In this document: positions 17,478 to 26,718 of the stretch, piece after piece
Position numbering within the stretch: the first letter of the stretch is position 1
Layout: every line of letters begins with the position of its first letter
Assembly (NCBI RefSeq): GCF_008124615.1
Contig: NZ_VNIB01000010.1
Coordinates: 1-64,000 of the forward strand
Length of the DNA: 64,000 bases
Origin: Geothermobacter ehrlichii
Lineage (GTDB): Bacteria > Desulfobacterota > Desulfuromonadia > Desulfuromonadales > Geothermobacteraceae
Direction: 5' to 3'
Program-made: the position numbers and the translations under genes
The notes under the pieces: generated by a model
What the model was told of the DNA's origin: nothing
Seen by the model: the letters and a program-made list of their open reading frames with translations, nothing else
Databases searched by the model: none

Positions 17478-18713
17478 TCATTTCCCCCACTTGTCGCGGA
17501 TGCGGCTGACGGCGGTCTCGACGTTTTCCCGCTCGCCGAAGGCGGACAGCCGGAAGTAGCCCTCCCCGGAGGGACCGAAGCCGCTGCCCGGGGTGCCGAC
17601 CACGTGGCATTCGGCGAGCAGCTTGTCGAAGAAGTCCCAGCTGCTCATCCCTTCCGGCGTCTTCAGCCAGATGTAGGGGGCGTTAACCCCGCCGTAGCAC
17701 CGGATACCGGCGGCGGTCAGCCCCTCGCGGATGATGCGGGCGTTCTCCATGTAGTAGGCGATGACCTCCTGCACCTGCGCCCAGCCCTCGTCGGAGTAGA
17801 CTGCGGCGGCGGCCTTCTGCACCGGGTAGGAGACGCCGTTGAACTTGGTGCACTGGCGGCGGTTCCAGAGCTTGTTGAGGCTGTAGCGCTCGCCGCTGGC
17901 GGTGGTGCCGGTCAGCTCCTCCGGCACCACGGTCAGGCCGCAGCGCACGCCGGTGAAGCCGGCGGTCTTGGAGAAGGAGCGGAACTCGATGGCGCACTTC
18001 TTCGCCCCCTCGATCTCGTAGATGGAGTGGGGGATGCCGGGTTCGGTAATGAAGGCCTCGTAGGCGGCGTCGAACAGGAGCACCGCGTCGTTGGCCAGGG
18101 CGTAGTCGACCCAGCCCTTGAGCTGCTCTCTGGTCGCGACGGCGCCGGTCGGATTGTTGGGGAAACAGAGGTAGATGATGTCGACCTTCTCTTCGGGGAA
18201 CTGCGGCATGAAGCCGTTTTCCTCGGTGCAGGGCATGTAGACGATCCCCTCGTAGTAGCCCTGCTCGTTCGCCTCGCCGCTGCGGCCGACCATGACGTTG
18301 GTGTCGTTGTAGACCGGATAGACCGGGTCGCCGATGGCGACCTTGTTGGAAAGATCGAAGATGTCGAGGATATTGGCGCTGTCGCACTTGGAGCCGTCGG
18401 AGATGAAGACCTCGGAGGTTTTCAGCTCGACGCCGAGCGGCTTGTAGGCCTTGTCGATGATCACCTGCGCCAGCCAGTCGTAGCCCTGCTCCGGGCCGTA
18501 GCCGTGAAAGGTTTCGCTGCGGGCCATCTCGTCGACCCCTTCGTGGAACGCCTTGACTACCGCCGGCACCAGCGGCCGGGTGACGTCGCCGATGCCGAGG
18601 CGGATGACCCGGGCGTCGGGATTGGCGCCGGTAAACTCGGAGACCCGGCGGCTGATCTCGGGGAAGAGATAGCCGGCCTGGAGTTTGAGGTAGTTGTCAT
18701 TTATACGTGCCAT
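17478..18713 (-). CDS. dapL: LL-diaminopimelate aminotransferase
   Basis: DapL converts tetrahydrodipicolinate directly to LL-diaminopimelate with glutamate as amino donor, skipping three enzymes of the acyl routes in lysine and peptidoglycan synthesis. The 411-residue protein starts [20 protein letters not shown], the family's usual start, with GGAGG eight bases upstream. Longer in-frame sequence upstream is not conserved. Fold type I PLP features include FPNNPTGA (184-191) and the PLP lysine K249 in RSFSKTAGF, with a late [15 protein letters not shown] segment. It follows dapA and dapB in the same direction but after a 239-bp gap carrying repeats, so it may have its own promoter. Confidence 0.96.
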   Translation of the reverse strand: MARINDNYLKLQAGYLFPEISRRVSEFTGANPDARVIRLGIGDVTRPLVPAVVKAFHEGVDEMARSETFHGYGPEQGYDWLAQVIIDKAYKPLGVELKTSEVFISDGSKCDSANILDIFDLSNKVAIGDPVYPVYNDTNVMVGRSGEANEQGYYEGIVYMPCTEENGFMPQFPEEKVDIIYLCFPNNPTGAVATREQLKGWVDYALANDAVLLFDAAYEAFITEPGIPHSIYEIEGAKKCAIEFRSFSKTAGFTGVRCGLTVVPEELTGTTASGERYSLNKLWNRRQCTKFNGVSYPVQKAAAAVYSDEGWAQVQEVIAYYMENARIIREGLTAAGIRCYGGVNAPYIWLKTPEGMSSWDFFDKLLAECHVVGTPGSGFGPSGEGYFRLSAFGERENVETAVSRIRDKWGK

Positions 18714-18911
18714 AATTCCTCCGTAGGAGAAACGGCCCTTTTTCGCCAACTCTGCGTCAGGCTTCACTTCGACTGTGCTCGACGTAGCGCTGCTACGCCT
18801 GCGCTGTCTCTGATCGCCTTCCTTGATTTGACAAAAAATTGCTCGTTCCTTGTGCGTTTGTTTTATGAAAAGGCGATCGAAATTCCAGTCGCCTTTGTTT
18901 CGTTCTTGTCC
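18714..18911. repeat. intergenic repeat-like sequence between dapB and dapL
   Basis: This non-coding stretch contains a palindromic GTAGCGCTGCTAC segment near 18783-18800 and a hairpin AAAGGCGA/TCGCCTTT (18869-18876 with 18889-18896, followed by a T-rich stretch). Its style resembles the dispersed repeats at 38.6, 50.5 and 58.5 kb, but no exact shared block was found. It could terminate dapAB transcription and hold the dapL promoter. Confidence 0.35.
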
Positions 18912-18939
18912 AGTGCCTGAAGCCTGACGCCCAGTGCCC
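18912..18939. repeat. heptamer-phased array after dapB
   Basis: Four consecutive heptamers: AGTGCCT, GAAGCCT, GACGCCC, AGTGCCC. On the minus (dapB sense) strand each begins GGC or GGG. It starts 13 bp beyond the dapB stop, right after a long hairpin. Confidence 0.8.
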
Positions 18940-18973
18940 GCGGTTTTGGGGCTCAGTCGAGCCCCAAAACCGC
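18940..18973 (-). terminator. 15-bp perfect hairpin that includes the end of dapB
   Basis: Bases 18940-18954 pair perfectly with 18959-18973 around a 4-nt loop. The right arm is the last coding part of dapB (residues AVLGL) and the loop side holds its stop codon (18953-18955). Part of the coding sequence therefore has an inverted copy just outside the gene. No T-run follows on the minus strand. Confidence 0.7.
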
Positions 18974-19756
18974 CTGCATGTCGTACATCCCGGCCGGCTT
19001 GCCCCCCAGCCAGGCGGCGGCGCGGATGGCGCCGCGGGCGAACATGTCGCGGCTCATGGCGCGGTGGGTCAGCTCGATGCGTTCGCCCATGCCGATGAAG
19101 TAGACGGTGTGTTCGCCGACGATATCGCCGCCGCGCACGGTCTGCATGCCGATCTCTTCAGGGTCGCGCTCGCCGCACATCCCTTCGCGGTGGTAGTTGG
19201 CCACCCGGTCGTAGTCGCGTCCCAGGGCCTCGGCGACGATCTCGCCCATGCGGACGGCGGTGCCGGAAGGGGCGTCCTTCTTCTTGTTGTGATGCAGTTC
19301 GACGATCTCGACGTCGAAGCCGTCGCCCAGGGTCTTGGCGATATCCTTGAGGATCTTGAAGCAGACGTTGACGCCGACGCTCATGTTGGGGGCGAAGACC
19401 ACCGGAATGCCGGCAGTGATCTGCCGCAGCCGTTCCCGTTCGTCCGGCTTGAAGCCGGTCGAACCGATGACCATCCCTTTGCCGAGGCGGGCGCAGGCCT
19501 CGGCGTTGGCCAGGGTCACCTGGGGGAAGGTGAAGTCGATGAGCAGGTCGGCGTCCTGCAGGGCCTGCTCGAGCGAATCGGTGATGGCGACGCCGAGCTC
19601 GCCGCAGCCGGCGACAAGACCGGCGTCCTGTCCGAGTTTCGGGTGCCCGGCCATCTCGACCGCGCCGACGACCTGCAGCCGGTCACTTTCGGTCGCCAGG
19701 GTGATGATGCGGCCGCCCATGCGACCGGCAGCTCCTGTGACGGCAATCTTGGTCAT
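18953..19756 (-). CDS. dapB: 4-hydroxy-tetrahydrodipicolinate reductase
   Basis: DapB reduces the DapA product to tetrahydrodipicolinate with NAD(P)H, the second committed step of the diaminopimelate/lysine pathway. The 267-residue protein has the nucleotide-binding start VTGAAGRMG (6-14). The catalytic/substrate segment [15 protein letters not shown] is at 153-167 and SVGVN at about 126-130, all standard. It is 31 bp downstream of dapA in the same direction and is followed by a hairpin and a heptamer array. DapA-DapB-DapL together supply LL-diaminopimelate; the epimerase DapF and the decarboxylase LysA are not in this window. Confidence 0.97.
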   Translation of the reverse strand: MTKIAVTGAAGRMGGRIITLATESDRLQVVGAVEMAGHPKLGQDAGLVAGCGELGVAITDSLEQALQDADLLIDFTFPQVTLANAEACARLGKGMVIGSTGFKPDERERLRQITAGIPVVFAPNMSVGVNVCFKILKDIAKTLGDGFDVEIVELHHNKKKDAPSGTAVRMGEIVAEALGRDYDRVANYHREGMCGERDPEEIGMQTVRGGDIVGEHTVYFIGMGERIELTHRAMSRDMFARGAIRAAAWLGGKPAGMYDMQAVLGLD

Positions 19757-19787
19757 GTTGAAACCTTTTGAAAGCTCATGGAGTTTG

Positions 19788-20669
19788 TTAAATCAACTCG
19801 TATTTCTTCAGCACCGCCTGCAGCTTCTCCAGGTTGGCCGGCGCCATGGGGGCCAGCGGCAGGCGCACGGTGTCGCCGCACTTGCCCATCAGGCTGGCCG
19901 AGGTCTTGACCGGCACCGGATTGCTCTCGATGAACATGGCCTTGTGCAGTTCCAGCAGCTGCAGGTGCAGTTTGCGGGCGGTAGCGTAGTCGCCTTCGGC
20001 CGCAGCGGCGACCATGCGCTTGACCCTGTCCGGCGCGATGTTGGCGGTCACCGAGATGACGCCGACGGCGCCGCAGGCCATCATCGGAAAGGTAAGAAAG
20101 TCATCGCCGGAGATGACGTCGATCTTGTCGCCGGCGCGGGCGATGATTTCGCTGATCTGGGTCAGGTCGCCGGATGCTTCCTTGATGGCGACGACGTTGT
20201 CCAACTCGGCCAGGCGGCAGGTGGTCTCGGCGCTGATGTTGACGCCGGTGCGGCCGGGCACGTTGTAGAGCACCTGGGGCAGGGCAACTTCCTCGGCGAT
20301 CTTGCGGTAGTGGCGGTAGATGCCTTCCTGCGACGGCTTGTTGTAGTAGGGACAGACCAGCAGCAGGCCGTCGGCGCCGTTCTTCCTGGCATTCTGCGAC
20401 AGGTGGATCGCCTCGGCGGTGTTGTTGGCGCCGGTGCCGGCGATGACTGGAACCCGCTTGTTGACCTGGTCGATGCAGGTCTTGATGACGTAGTCGTGTT
20501 CCTCGAAGTCGAGCGTCGCCGACTCCCCGGTGGTGCCGCAGGGGACGATGACGTCGGTGCCTTTTTCGATCTGGAATTCGATCAGTTCCCGGTAGCGTTC
20601 TTCGTCGAACGTGCCATCTTCCCTGAACGGGGTAATGATGGCGACCATCGATCCGGAAAAGTGGGCCAT
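19788..20669 (-). CDS. dapA: 4-hydroxy-tetrahydrodipicolinate synthase
   Basis: DapA condenses pyruvate with aspartate semialdehyde. The 293-residue TIM barrel shows the GTTGES motif (45-50), the active-site Tyr135 in LYNVPGRTG with Arg140, and the Schiff-base Lys163 in VAIKEASG, all intact. The ATG is preceded by GGAGGAG. It lies 123 bp downstream of the Fn3-lipoprotein gene and 31 bp upstream of dapB. The gap before it could hold a separate promoter for the dap genes. Confidence 0.97.
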   Translation of the reverse strand: MAHFSGSMVAIITPFREDGTFDEERYRELIEFQIEKGTDVIVPCGTTGESATLDFEEHDYVIKTCIDQVNKRVPVIAGTGANNTAEAIHLSQNARKNGADGLLLVCPYYNKPSQEGIYRHYRKIAEEVALPQVLYNVPGRTGVNISAETTCRLAELDNVVAIKEASGDLTQISEIIARAGDKIDVISGDDFLTFPMMACGAVGVISVTANIAPDRVKRMVAAAAEGDYATARKLHLQLLELHKAMFIESNPVPVKTSASLMGKCGDTVRLPLAPMAPANLEKLQAVLKKYELI

Positions 20670-20792
20670 GGTGTTTCCTCCTCCTCAACGGTTACGGCTG
20701 AAAATACTCCCCGAAACGGTCCGCAAGGGGGCGGACCGGAAAACTTTTTGGTATCACACCGGCGGGGCAAAGTAAAGCGCCGCCGCTTCGGC

Positions 20793-21533
20793 TCAGGGCC
20801 GGGCGGTCAGGGTGAGCGCGTCGCTGGCACCGGAAACGACTTTTTGGCCCCGCAGCCGGTAGAGCGCCCGTACCCGGTAGCGGTAGCGGACCCCCGGCGT
20901 CAGGTCGAAATCGTCGTAGCGGGCTTCGTTCAGCGGCTCGGCATTCAGCGGCGTGAATCCGGCCGGCCGGTTCGCTACTCCGCGGTAGACCAGGTAACCG
21001 AGCAGTTCGAAACCTTCGGCGGTCGGCGGTTGCCACCGCAGGCGATTCAGTCGTTCGAGGCTTTCGCCCTGCAGTTGGCCGGGCGCCGGCGGCGACGGGA
21101 GAAAGACCCGCTGGGTCTGCGCCGGCAGGCCCGGCTGCCGGGAGCGGCTGACGGCGACCACCCGGTAGCGGTAGCCGCTTTCGGGCTGCAGGCCCCGGTT
21201 GTCGAAAAAGTGGATGCGACCGGACGGGGATGTGGCCTGCTCCGGGCGGATTCTGGCGATCGGCTGGCGCGGCGGCCGGCAGTCGGGGCAGTCGTCCGCC
21301 GGGTCGAACTGCTGGCGATAGACGGCGTAGTGCCGGATCGGGGCGAGGGGGCTGCCGTCCTGATTGGCCTTGGGCGGCAGCCAGGAGAGGAGCAGGCCGT
21401 CGCCGAACTGTTCGAGCTGCAGCTGCCGCACGCCGTCCGGCAGTGGCTGGCCGAGAGGGCGCACCGGCCCCTTGTGGCCGCAGGCGGTCAGCAGCATCAG
21501 AAGTCCGAGGACAGCCAGCCTGCGCATCGTCAT
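20793..21533 (-). CDS. lipoprotein with fibronectin type III-like repeats
   Basis: A 246-residue lipoprotein. The signal peptide ends with LTACGHKGP (lipid-bearing Cys18), and the CGxKGP stretch resembles the short LptM/YifL-type lipoprotein start found next to argH or lysA in many proteobacteria. The rest carries two Fn3-like beta domains (about 35-130 and 140-245; typical phrases [17 protein letters not shown] and [15 protein letters not shown]). Two cysteines in DCPDC could bind a metal or form a disulfide. Its start overlaps the argH stop by 4 nt, so it is translationally coupled to argH. Its function is unknown. Confidence 0.85.
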   Translation of the reverse strand: MTMRRLAVLGLLMLLTACGHKGPVRPLGQPLPDGVRQLQLEQFGDGLLLSWLPPKANQDGSPLAPIRHYAVYRQQFDPADDCPDCRPPRQPIARIRPEQATSPSGRIHFFDNRGLQPESGYRYRVVAVSRSRQPGLPAQTQRVFLPSPPAPGQLQGESLERLNRLRWQPPTAEGFELLGYLVYRGVANRPAGFTPLNAEPLNEARYDDFDLTPGVRYRYRVRALYRLRGQKVVSGASDALTLTARP

Positions 21534-22909
21534 CCGGAGAGCTGCTGCCGGGCGCGGGCGATTTCGCGCGCCACAGCTTCTTTCGCCGTGCCGCCGGTGG
21601 CCTTGCGGGCGTCGACCGAGGCCTCGAGGGTGACGAAGTCGTAGATGTCCTCGTCGATCAGCTCGCTGAACTGGCGGAATTCATCGAGGCTGAGCTCGGG
21701 GATGTCCTTGCCCTGTTCGATGCAGTAGCGGACGGTCTTGCCCACCACCTCGTGCGCCTGGCGAAAGGGGAGCCCCTTGCGCACGCAGTAGTCGGCGACG
21801 TCGGTGGCGGTGGAGAAGCCTCGGGCCGCGGCCCGGCGCATCCGGTCGGCCTTGACTTTCATTTCGGCGATCATGTCGGCAAAGATCTTCAGCGAGCCCT
21901 TGACCGTGTCGAGGGTGTCGAACAGCGGCTCCTTGTCCTCCTGCATATCCTTGTTGTAGGCCAGCGGCAGCGACTTCATCAGGGTCAGCAGGCTGACCAG
22001 GTTGCCGTAGACCCGGCCGGTCTTGCCGCGCACCAGTTCCGGCACATCCGGGTTTTTCTTCTGCGGCATGATCGAACTGCCGGTGCAGAAGGCGTCGGAC
22101 AGCTCGATGAAGTCGAAGTCGGCGCTCGACCAGAGGATCAGCTCCTCGGAGAGGCGCGACAGGTGCATCATCAGGATGCTGGCGGCGGCGCAGAACTCGA
22201 TGGCGAAGTCGCGGTCGGAGACCGAGTCGAGGCTGTTGCGGGTGACGCCGTCGAAGCCGAGCTGCTCGGCCACCCATTCCCGGTCGATAGGGAAGGTGGT
22301 TCCAGCCAGGGCGCCGGCGCCCAGCGGCAGCCGGTTGAGGCGGCGGCGGATCTCCCGCATCCGTTCGCTGTCGCGGCTGAACATCTCGAAGTAGGCCAGC
22401 ATGTGGTGGGCGAAGAGCACCGGCTGGGCGGTCTGCAGGTGGGTGTAGCCCGGCATGATGACATCGAGGTTGGCCTCGGCCTGGTCGACCAGGGCGGTCT
22501 GCAGCTTTTCGAGAAAGCCGACGATGGCGTCGATCTCGTCGCGCAGGTAGAGGCGGATGTCGAGGGCGACCTGGTCGTTGCGTGAGCGCGCGGTGTGCAG
22601 CTTGCCGCCGACCGGGCCGATCTTGTCGATCAGCCGCTTTTCGATGTTCATGTGGATGTCCTCGAGGCTGACCGAAAAGGTAAATTTCCCCGCTTCGATC
22701 TCCTCGAGGATTTCGTTCAGGCCGAAGACGATGCGCTCGGCCTCGTCCTGACCGATGATGCCCTGCCGTGCCAGCATCCGGGCGTGGGCGATGGAGCCGC
22801 GGATGTCGTAGCGGTAGAGGCGCTGGTCAAAGCTGATGGAGGCGGTGAACTCCTCGACGAACTGATCGGTCGGCTGGGTGAAGCGTCCGGCCCAGGGTTT
22901 GTCGCTCAT
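21530..22909 (-). CDS. argH: argininosuccinate lyase
   Basis: ArgH splits argininosuccinate into arginine and fumarate, the last step of arginine synthesis. The 459-residue protein belongs to the fumarase/aspartase superfamily. Visible are the substrate-binding [10 protein letters not shown] (106-115), the general-acid THLQ (156-159) and the signature [11 protein letters not shown] (277-287) with its mobile catalytic serine loop. It is about 106 bp downstream of the nitrilase-like gene and overlaps the following lipoprotein gene by 4 nt. Confidence 0.97.
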   Translation of the reverse strand: MSDKPWAGRFTQPTDQFVEEFTASISFDQRLYRYDIRGSIAHARMLARQGIIGQDEAERIVFGLNEILEEIEAGKFTFSVSLEDIHMNIEKRLIDKIGPVGGKLHTARSRNDQVALDIRLYLRDEIDAIVGFLEKLQTALVDQAEANLDVIMPGYTHLQTAQPVLFAHHMLAYFEMFSRDSERMREIRRRLNRLPLGAGALAGTTFPIDREWVAEQLGFDGVTRNSLDSVSDRDFAIEFCAAASILMMHLSRLSEELILWSSADFDFIELSDAFCTGSSIMPQKKNPDVPELVRGKTGRVYGNLVSLLTLMKSLPLAYNKDMQEDKEPLFDTLDTVKGSLKIFADMIAEMKVKADRMRRAAARGFSTATDVADYCVRKGLPFRQAHEVVGKTVRYCIEQGKDIPELSLDEFRQFSELIDEDIYDFVTLEASVDARKATGGTAKEAVAREIARARQQLSG

Positions 22910-23015
22910 GGATGGGTTCCTCTCAGTCTGGTCTGATGTCGCAACGACGGCGAAGCCGAATCCGTTTTATACCCCATTTTGCAAGCGAAAGAAACCGCGC
23001 TTGTGGCGCGTGCGC

Positions 23016-24173
23016 TCAGTTTCCGGTCACGCCGCCGACCAGCTCGTTGCCGGCCATGCGCACCCATGTGCCCTGCGGGGTGGGACGGAAGATGGCGTGG
23101 ATTTTCAGCGGCACCCGGGTGGTTCGGGGATCGAGTTCGTGGAAGACGGGCAGGTTGAAGAAATAGAGGCGTGGTTCCAGCCCGAAGCGCAGCCGGCAGA
23201 CCGGCAGTCCGCCGAAATCGTCGGTGGCGAATTCGGCCAGCCGCACCTGCTCCAGCTTGTGGCTCTTGTGGATGATGACGCTCGAGTGGCCGAAAGCCTC
23301 CGGTGGCACCTCGAGCCCCCCGCAGCGGGTGGCGCCGGAACTGTTGCAGAACAGGGTGATGGCGTCGCGCACGCCGGGGGTGTATTCGAGATATTCGCCG
23401 TAGAAGCCGTTGACCACGTCGCGGAAGGCCTGGTGTTCCGGCTTGGGGTTGCACTGGATGACGGTCAGCAGGTCGAGCCGCTGGCGTGAGGCGAAGAAGA
23501 GTTCGTTGGCGCGGGAGATGATGGCGCTGATGTTCGACTGGTAGAGGTCGCGGTAGACGTAGTCGAGACAGATCAGGTTCATGAAGTTGAAGCAGGTCGG
23601 ATGGCAGCGCAGCAGGGGAAAGATCCGGCCCCGGTAGAGGTCGTGCAGCGAATCGAGAGTCTCCTCGCCGCCGAAGGGATGACTCTTGGCTTCGAGAAAG
23701 ACCCGCAGCCGGCCGCTGTTCTCCTTGCAGGCGATGACGCACCAGTTGACCGGCATCTGCTCGACGTCGCCGGAGTCGAGGTCCCGTTCGACTTCGGCCA
23801 GCAGTTCGGCGTTGTCCCCGGCGTGCCTTTGCAGCCGGGCGTGAAAATCGGCCAGGGTCACGTGCTCGACGCCGAAGATGGTGACGGTGTTGGGGCGGAA
23901 GCGGTCGCCGATCAGGGCCAGGGCGTCATCGACCCGGGCGGCCGGCATGATTGATTCAGGCAGAATCAGGAAATGGAGCTTTTTCAGGTTCTTTTCGCCG
24001 GTGGCGACCATCTCGAAAATGGTGTGAATCTGTCGCCACTGTTCTTCGGGATCGGCTATGCGGAAGGCAAGATCGGTTTGTTCGAGGTGGTTGGTGAGCT
24101 GGCAGGTCATCGCATGCAGGTGATGACCGCGGGGGATGGCGACCTGGATGTCCTTTTCGACGATGCGTACCAT
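23016..24173 (-). CDS. nitrilase-superfamily-like protein, 385 aa
   Basis: I do not recognise a characterised relative, but the carbon-nitrogen hydrolase plan is visible. The Glu candidate is E73 in FLILPES, the Lys candidate K163 in EAKSHPF, and the nucleophile candidate Cys202 in NLICLDY. Spacings of 90 and 39 residues are close to the usual nitrilase triad. A late FCNSSGATRCGG...GHSSVII segment fits the typical 'N-G...G-S-ii' stretch. It would hydrolyse or transfer an amide- or nitrile-like group; the substrate is unknown. The start ATG 24173 has GGAG nine bases upstream; longer in-frame sequence overlaps the Nudix gene and is rejected. It is 11 bp after the Nudix gene, and both lie between argG and argH. 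Confidence 0.65.
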   Translation of the reverse strand: MVRIVEKDIQVAIPRGHHLHAMTCQLTNHLEQTDLAFRIADPEEQWRQIHTIFEMVATGEKNLKKLHFLILPESIMPAARVDDALALIGDRFRPNTVTIFGVEHVTLADFHARLQRHAGDNAELLAEVERDLDSGDVEQMPVNWCVIACKENSGRLRVFLEAKSHPFGGEETLDSLHDLYRGRIFPLLRCHPTCFNFMNLICLDYVYRDLYQSNISAIISRANELFFASRQRLDLLTVIQCNPKPEHQAFRDVVNGFYGEYLEYTPGVRDAITLFCNSSGATRCGGLEVPPEAFGHSSVIIHKSHKLEQVRLAEFATDDFGGLPVCRLRFGLEPRLYFFNLPVFHELDPRTTRVPLKIHAIFRPTPQGTWVRMAGNELVGGVTGN

Positions 24174-24184
24174 CGCTGACTCCG

Positions 24185-24670
24185 TCAGGGCAGGCGCATC
24201 TGGTCTGGGATTTCGCCCGCCGCGTCGATGATGGCGTGCTCGGGCCCCCAGTCGAGTTCGGGAAAGACCCGGGCGAGGATGTGTCGGCAGCCGGGTGGCA
24301 GGTCCATTCCCGGCAGTGCTTCGCGGGAGAACCAGGCCGCCTCGGTGCATTCGGTCTTGTTGGGGCGCAGGTTGCCGCCGGTCGGATGGCAGCGGTAGTA
24401 GAGGATGACGTAGTGATCCTGCCCGCAGCCGACGCCGATGTGCTCGTAGACGTCGATCAGGCCGTCGACGCCGACAAGCAGGCCGACCTCCTCCCGCACT
24501 TCGCGGTGCAGGGCGGCGAGGATCGGTTCGCCGTGATCGATCTTCCCCCCCGGCATCACCCACTGGCTGCAGAAGGGCTCGATGCAGCGCCGGGTCAGCA
24601 GGACCCGGCGCTGCTCGTCGACGATACAGGCGACCACGGAGGTCTTGATGTGCTGTTTTTTGAATTCCAT
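24185..24670 (-). CDS. Nudix hydrolase, MutT-like
   Basis: A 161-residue Nudix protein with an exact Nudix box: G42-x5-E48-x7-REV-x-EE-V-G-L (42-64), which binds the metals that cut a nucleoside diphosphate bond. The substrate is not predictable. Two positions upstream, RRCIEPFCSQWVMPGGK resembles NUDIX enzymes acting on ADP-ribose or oxidised nucleotides. It is 37 bp downstream of argG and 11 bp upstream of the nitrilase-like gene, so the pair is embedded in the arginine operon, an uncommon place. Confidence 0.9.
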   Translation of the reverse strand: MEFKKQHIKTSVVACIVDEQRRVLLTRRCIEPFCSQWVMPGGKIDHGEPILAALHREVREEVGLLVGVDGLIDVYEHIGVGCGQDHYVILYYRCHPTGGNLRPNKTECTEAAWFSREALPGMDLPPGCRHILARVFPELDWGPEHAIIDAAGEIPDQMRLP

Positions 24671-24680
24671 TCAAAAAACC

Positions 24681-24715
24681 GGGCTCGAGGCGCCGGGCGC
24701 CTGGCGTCTAGCGCC
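24681..24715. repeat. heptamer-phased array over the argG stop codon
   Basis: Five consecutive 7-mers: GGGCTCG, AGGCGCC, GGGCGCC, TGGCGTC, TAGCGCC. The argG stop (TAG, complement of 24708-24710) lies in the array, so the last codons of argG are part of it. Confidence 0.85.
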
Positions 24716-25928
24716 TGCTTTTGTTCATCATGCTGCGGATGCGCAGCCGCAGGGCGTTGAGCTTGATGAAGCCCTCGGCATCGGCCTGGTTGTAGACCTC
24801 GTCGGCCTCGAAAGTGGCGAAATCGGGGTTGAACAGGGAGTGGGTGTCCGACTTGCGGCCGACCACCCGGCAGTGTCCCTTGTAGAGCTTGACCCGGGCA
24901 ACGCCGTTGACCGTCTTCTGGGTTTCGTCGATCAGCGCCTGCAGCGCTTCGCGTTCGGGGGAGAACCAGTAGCCGTTGTAGATCATCGCCGCGTAGCGGG
25001 GCACCAGGGAGTCGCGCAGGTTCATCACCTCGCGGTCCATGGTGATCTGCTCGACGCCGCGGTGCGCTTCTTCGAGAATGGTGCCGCCGGGGGTTTCGTA
25101 CACGCCGCGGCTCTTCATGCCGACGTAGCGGTTCTCCAGCAGGTCGAGACGGCCGATGCCGTGCTCGTAGCCGTACTGGTTGAGTCTGGCCAGCAGGTTG
25201 GCCGGGGAGAGCCGCTCGCCGTTGATTGCCACCGGGTTCCCCTGTTCGAATTCGATCTCCAGGTATTCCGGCTTGTCGGGGGCATCCTCGGGCCGCCGGG
25301 TCATCACGTACATCTCCTCCGGCGGTTCGGCCCAGGGGTCCTCGAGCACGTCCCCCTCGAAGGAGATATGCAGCAGGTTGCGGTCGGAGCTCCAGGGGAA
25401 TTTCTTGCTGGTCGGCACCGGGATGCCATGCTTGCGGGCGTAGGCTTCCAGGGCGCTGCGGCTGTTCAGGTCCCATTCCCGCCAGGGAGCGATGACCTTG
25501 ACGTTGGGATCGAAGTGGTAGTAGGCGAGTTCGAAGCGGACCTGGTCGTTCCCCTTGCCGGTGGCGCCGTGGGAGACGGCGTCTGCCCCCTCCTTGGCGG
25601 CGATTTCCATCTGCGCCTTGGCGATCAGCGGCCGGGCGATGGAGGTGCCGAGAAAGTAGCGGCCCTCGTAGATGGCGTTGGCGCGGAACATGGGGAAGAC
25701 GAAGTCGCGTACGAATTCTTCGCGCAGGTCGAGGACGTAGCAGGCGGAGGCGCCGGTGTCCTTGGCCTTTTGCGGAATGTGATCGAGCTCCTCGCCCTGG
25801 CCGAGATCGGCGGAAAAGGCTACCACCTCGCAGCCGTATTCCTCGATCAGCCATTTGAGGATGATTGACGTATCCAGCCCGCCCGAGTAGGCGAGGACAG
25901 CCTTCTTGACCGTTCCATGCTTGCTCAT
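24708..25928 (-). CDS. argG: argininosuccinate synthase
   Basis: ArgG joins citrulline and aspartate with ATP hydrolysis to AMP. The 406-residue protein has the ATP pyrophosphatase P-loop YSGGLDTS (14-21) near the start and the usual [10 protein letters not shown] motif in the middle. The length equals the family norm. GGAG lies nine bases before the ATG. Its 3' end is in a heptamer array (see 24681). It is 57 bp downstream of the RDD-protein gene and upstream of the Nudix/nitrilase pair. Confidence 0.97.
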   Translation of the reverse strand: MSKHGTVKKAVLAYSGGLDTSIILKWLIEEYGCEVVAFSADLGQGEELDHIPQKAKDTGASACYVLDLREEFVRDFVFPMFRANAIYEGRYFLGTSIARPLIAKAQMEIAAKEGADAVSHGATGKGNDQVRFELAYYHFDPNVKVIAPWREWDLNSRSALEAYARKHGIPVPTSKKFPWSSDRNLLHISFEGDVLEDPWAEPPEEMYVMTRRPEDAPDKPEYLEIEFEQGNPVAINGERLSPANLLARLNQYGYEHGIGRLDLLENRYVGMKSRGVYETPGGTILEEAHRGVEQITMDREVMNLRDSLVPRYAAMIYNGYWFSPEREALQALIDETQKTVNGVARVKLYKGHCRVVGRKSDTHSLFNPDFATFEADEVYNQADAEGFIKLNALRLRIRSMMNKSRR

Positions 25929-25985
25929 TGCAGATGCTCCTGAGTTGGTTTCTTGAATAGAATTTTCTATAACTATTCTTACAGC

Positions 25986-26636
25986 TTACAGCTTGACGAC
26001 CCTCGTTCCGGCGATTTTGTCGTGCAGTCCCCGATGCTGCGGGTCAAAGAGTATCATGAGATAGCCGCAAAACAGGACCAGGGCCGAAATCGGCTTGGCC
26101 ACCACCTCGCGCAGAAAGGCCGCGGCATAGCCGACCTCGGAGCCGTCCGCTCTCTCGACCCGGATGCGGGTGACCATCTTGCCCGGCGTCTGGCCGCAGT
26201 AGCCGATGAAGACCACCGCGAACAGCCAGTGGGCGGTGAGCAGGACAAACAGGGCCAGCAGGCCCATCAGTTCCAGGGCGCGCGGGTGACTGCCACCGAA
26301 GAGGTGGATGATCAGGCTCAGACCGAAAGCCAGCACCAGCACCAGCAGCGAAAAGGCGACGCAGTCGAGAAGGTGGGCGACCAGCCGCAGTCCGAAACCG
26401 GCGGTCTCGGTTCTGGCCGCTGCCGGCGTCGCCTGCGTTTGTTCGCCAGGCTCCGAACGTATCGGGGACGGTTTCGCCGTGGACGTTTCGGCTGCCGCCG
26501 GGGCCGGCTGCCGGTCCGGCGGTGTCCAGGCAAAGCGCTGTCCGCATCGCGGACAGAGCACCCGGACGGTGCGTGGCGGAATCCGTTCGGCGGGAACGTC
26601 ACGCCGGTAGCGGCAATGTGGGCAGGTGATGGTCAT
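25986..26636 (-). CDS. RDD-family membrane protein with N-terminal zinc ribbon
   Basis: A 216-residue protein with an MJ0042-type zinc ribbon at the N-terminus (C5xxC8 and C28xxC31), a Pro/Ala-rich linker to about residue 75, then an RDD domain with three to four membrane helices (the arginine/aspartate signatures LRLVAHLLDCV and PQHRGLHDKIAGTRVV are visible, plus GQTPGKMVTRIRV). RDD proteins are linked to ion or small-molecule transport, but most are unassigned. It sits between argF and argG on the same strand with gaps of 82 and 57 bp. A fused regulator-like zinc ribbon and membrane domain suggest envelope sensing, though that is inference. Confidence 0.88.
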   Translation of the reverse strand: MTITCPHCRYRRDVPAERIPPRTVRVLCPRCGQRFAWTPPDRQPAPAAAETSTAKPSPIRSEPGEQTQATPAAARTETAGFGLRLVAHLLDCVAFSLLVLVLAFGLSLIIHLFGGSHPRALELMGLLALFVLLTAHWLFAVVFIGYCGQTPGKMVTRIRVERADGSEVGYAAAFLREVVAKPISALVLFCGYLMILFDPQHRGLHDKIAGTRVVKL

Positions 26637-26647
26637 CTGTAAATTCC

Positions 26648-26713
26648 GGCGCTGGACGCCGGGCGTCGGGCGCCGGGCTTTTTCCCAACGTCTGATGCCC
26701 GATGCCTCAAGCC
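26648..26713. repeat. heptamer-phased array after argF
   Basis: Heptamers with a GGC or GGG start on the plus strand (GGACGCC, GGGCGTC, GGGCGCC, GGGCTTT at 26654-26681), then a less regular part and CGATGCC, TCAAGCC (26700-26713). It ends six bases before the argF stop codon (26719). GGG tracts four bases apart make this a possible G-quadruplex site. Confidence 0.8.
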
Positions 26714-26718
26714 CGCCT

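Noticed and set aside
18714-18767. Longer N-terminus for dapL
   Set aside because: The family starts with MARINDNYL and the GGAGG site directly precedes that ATG.
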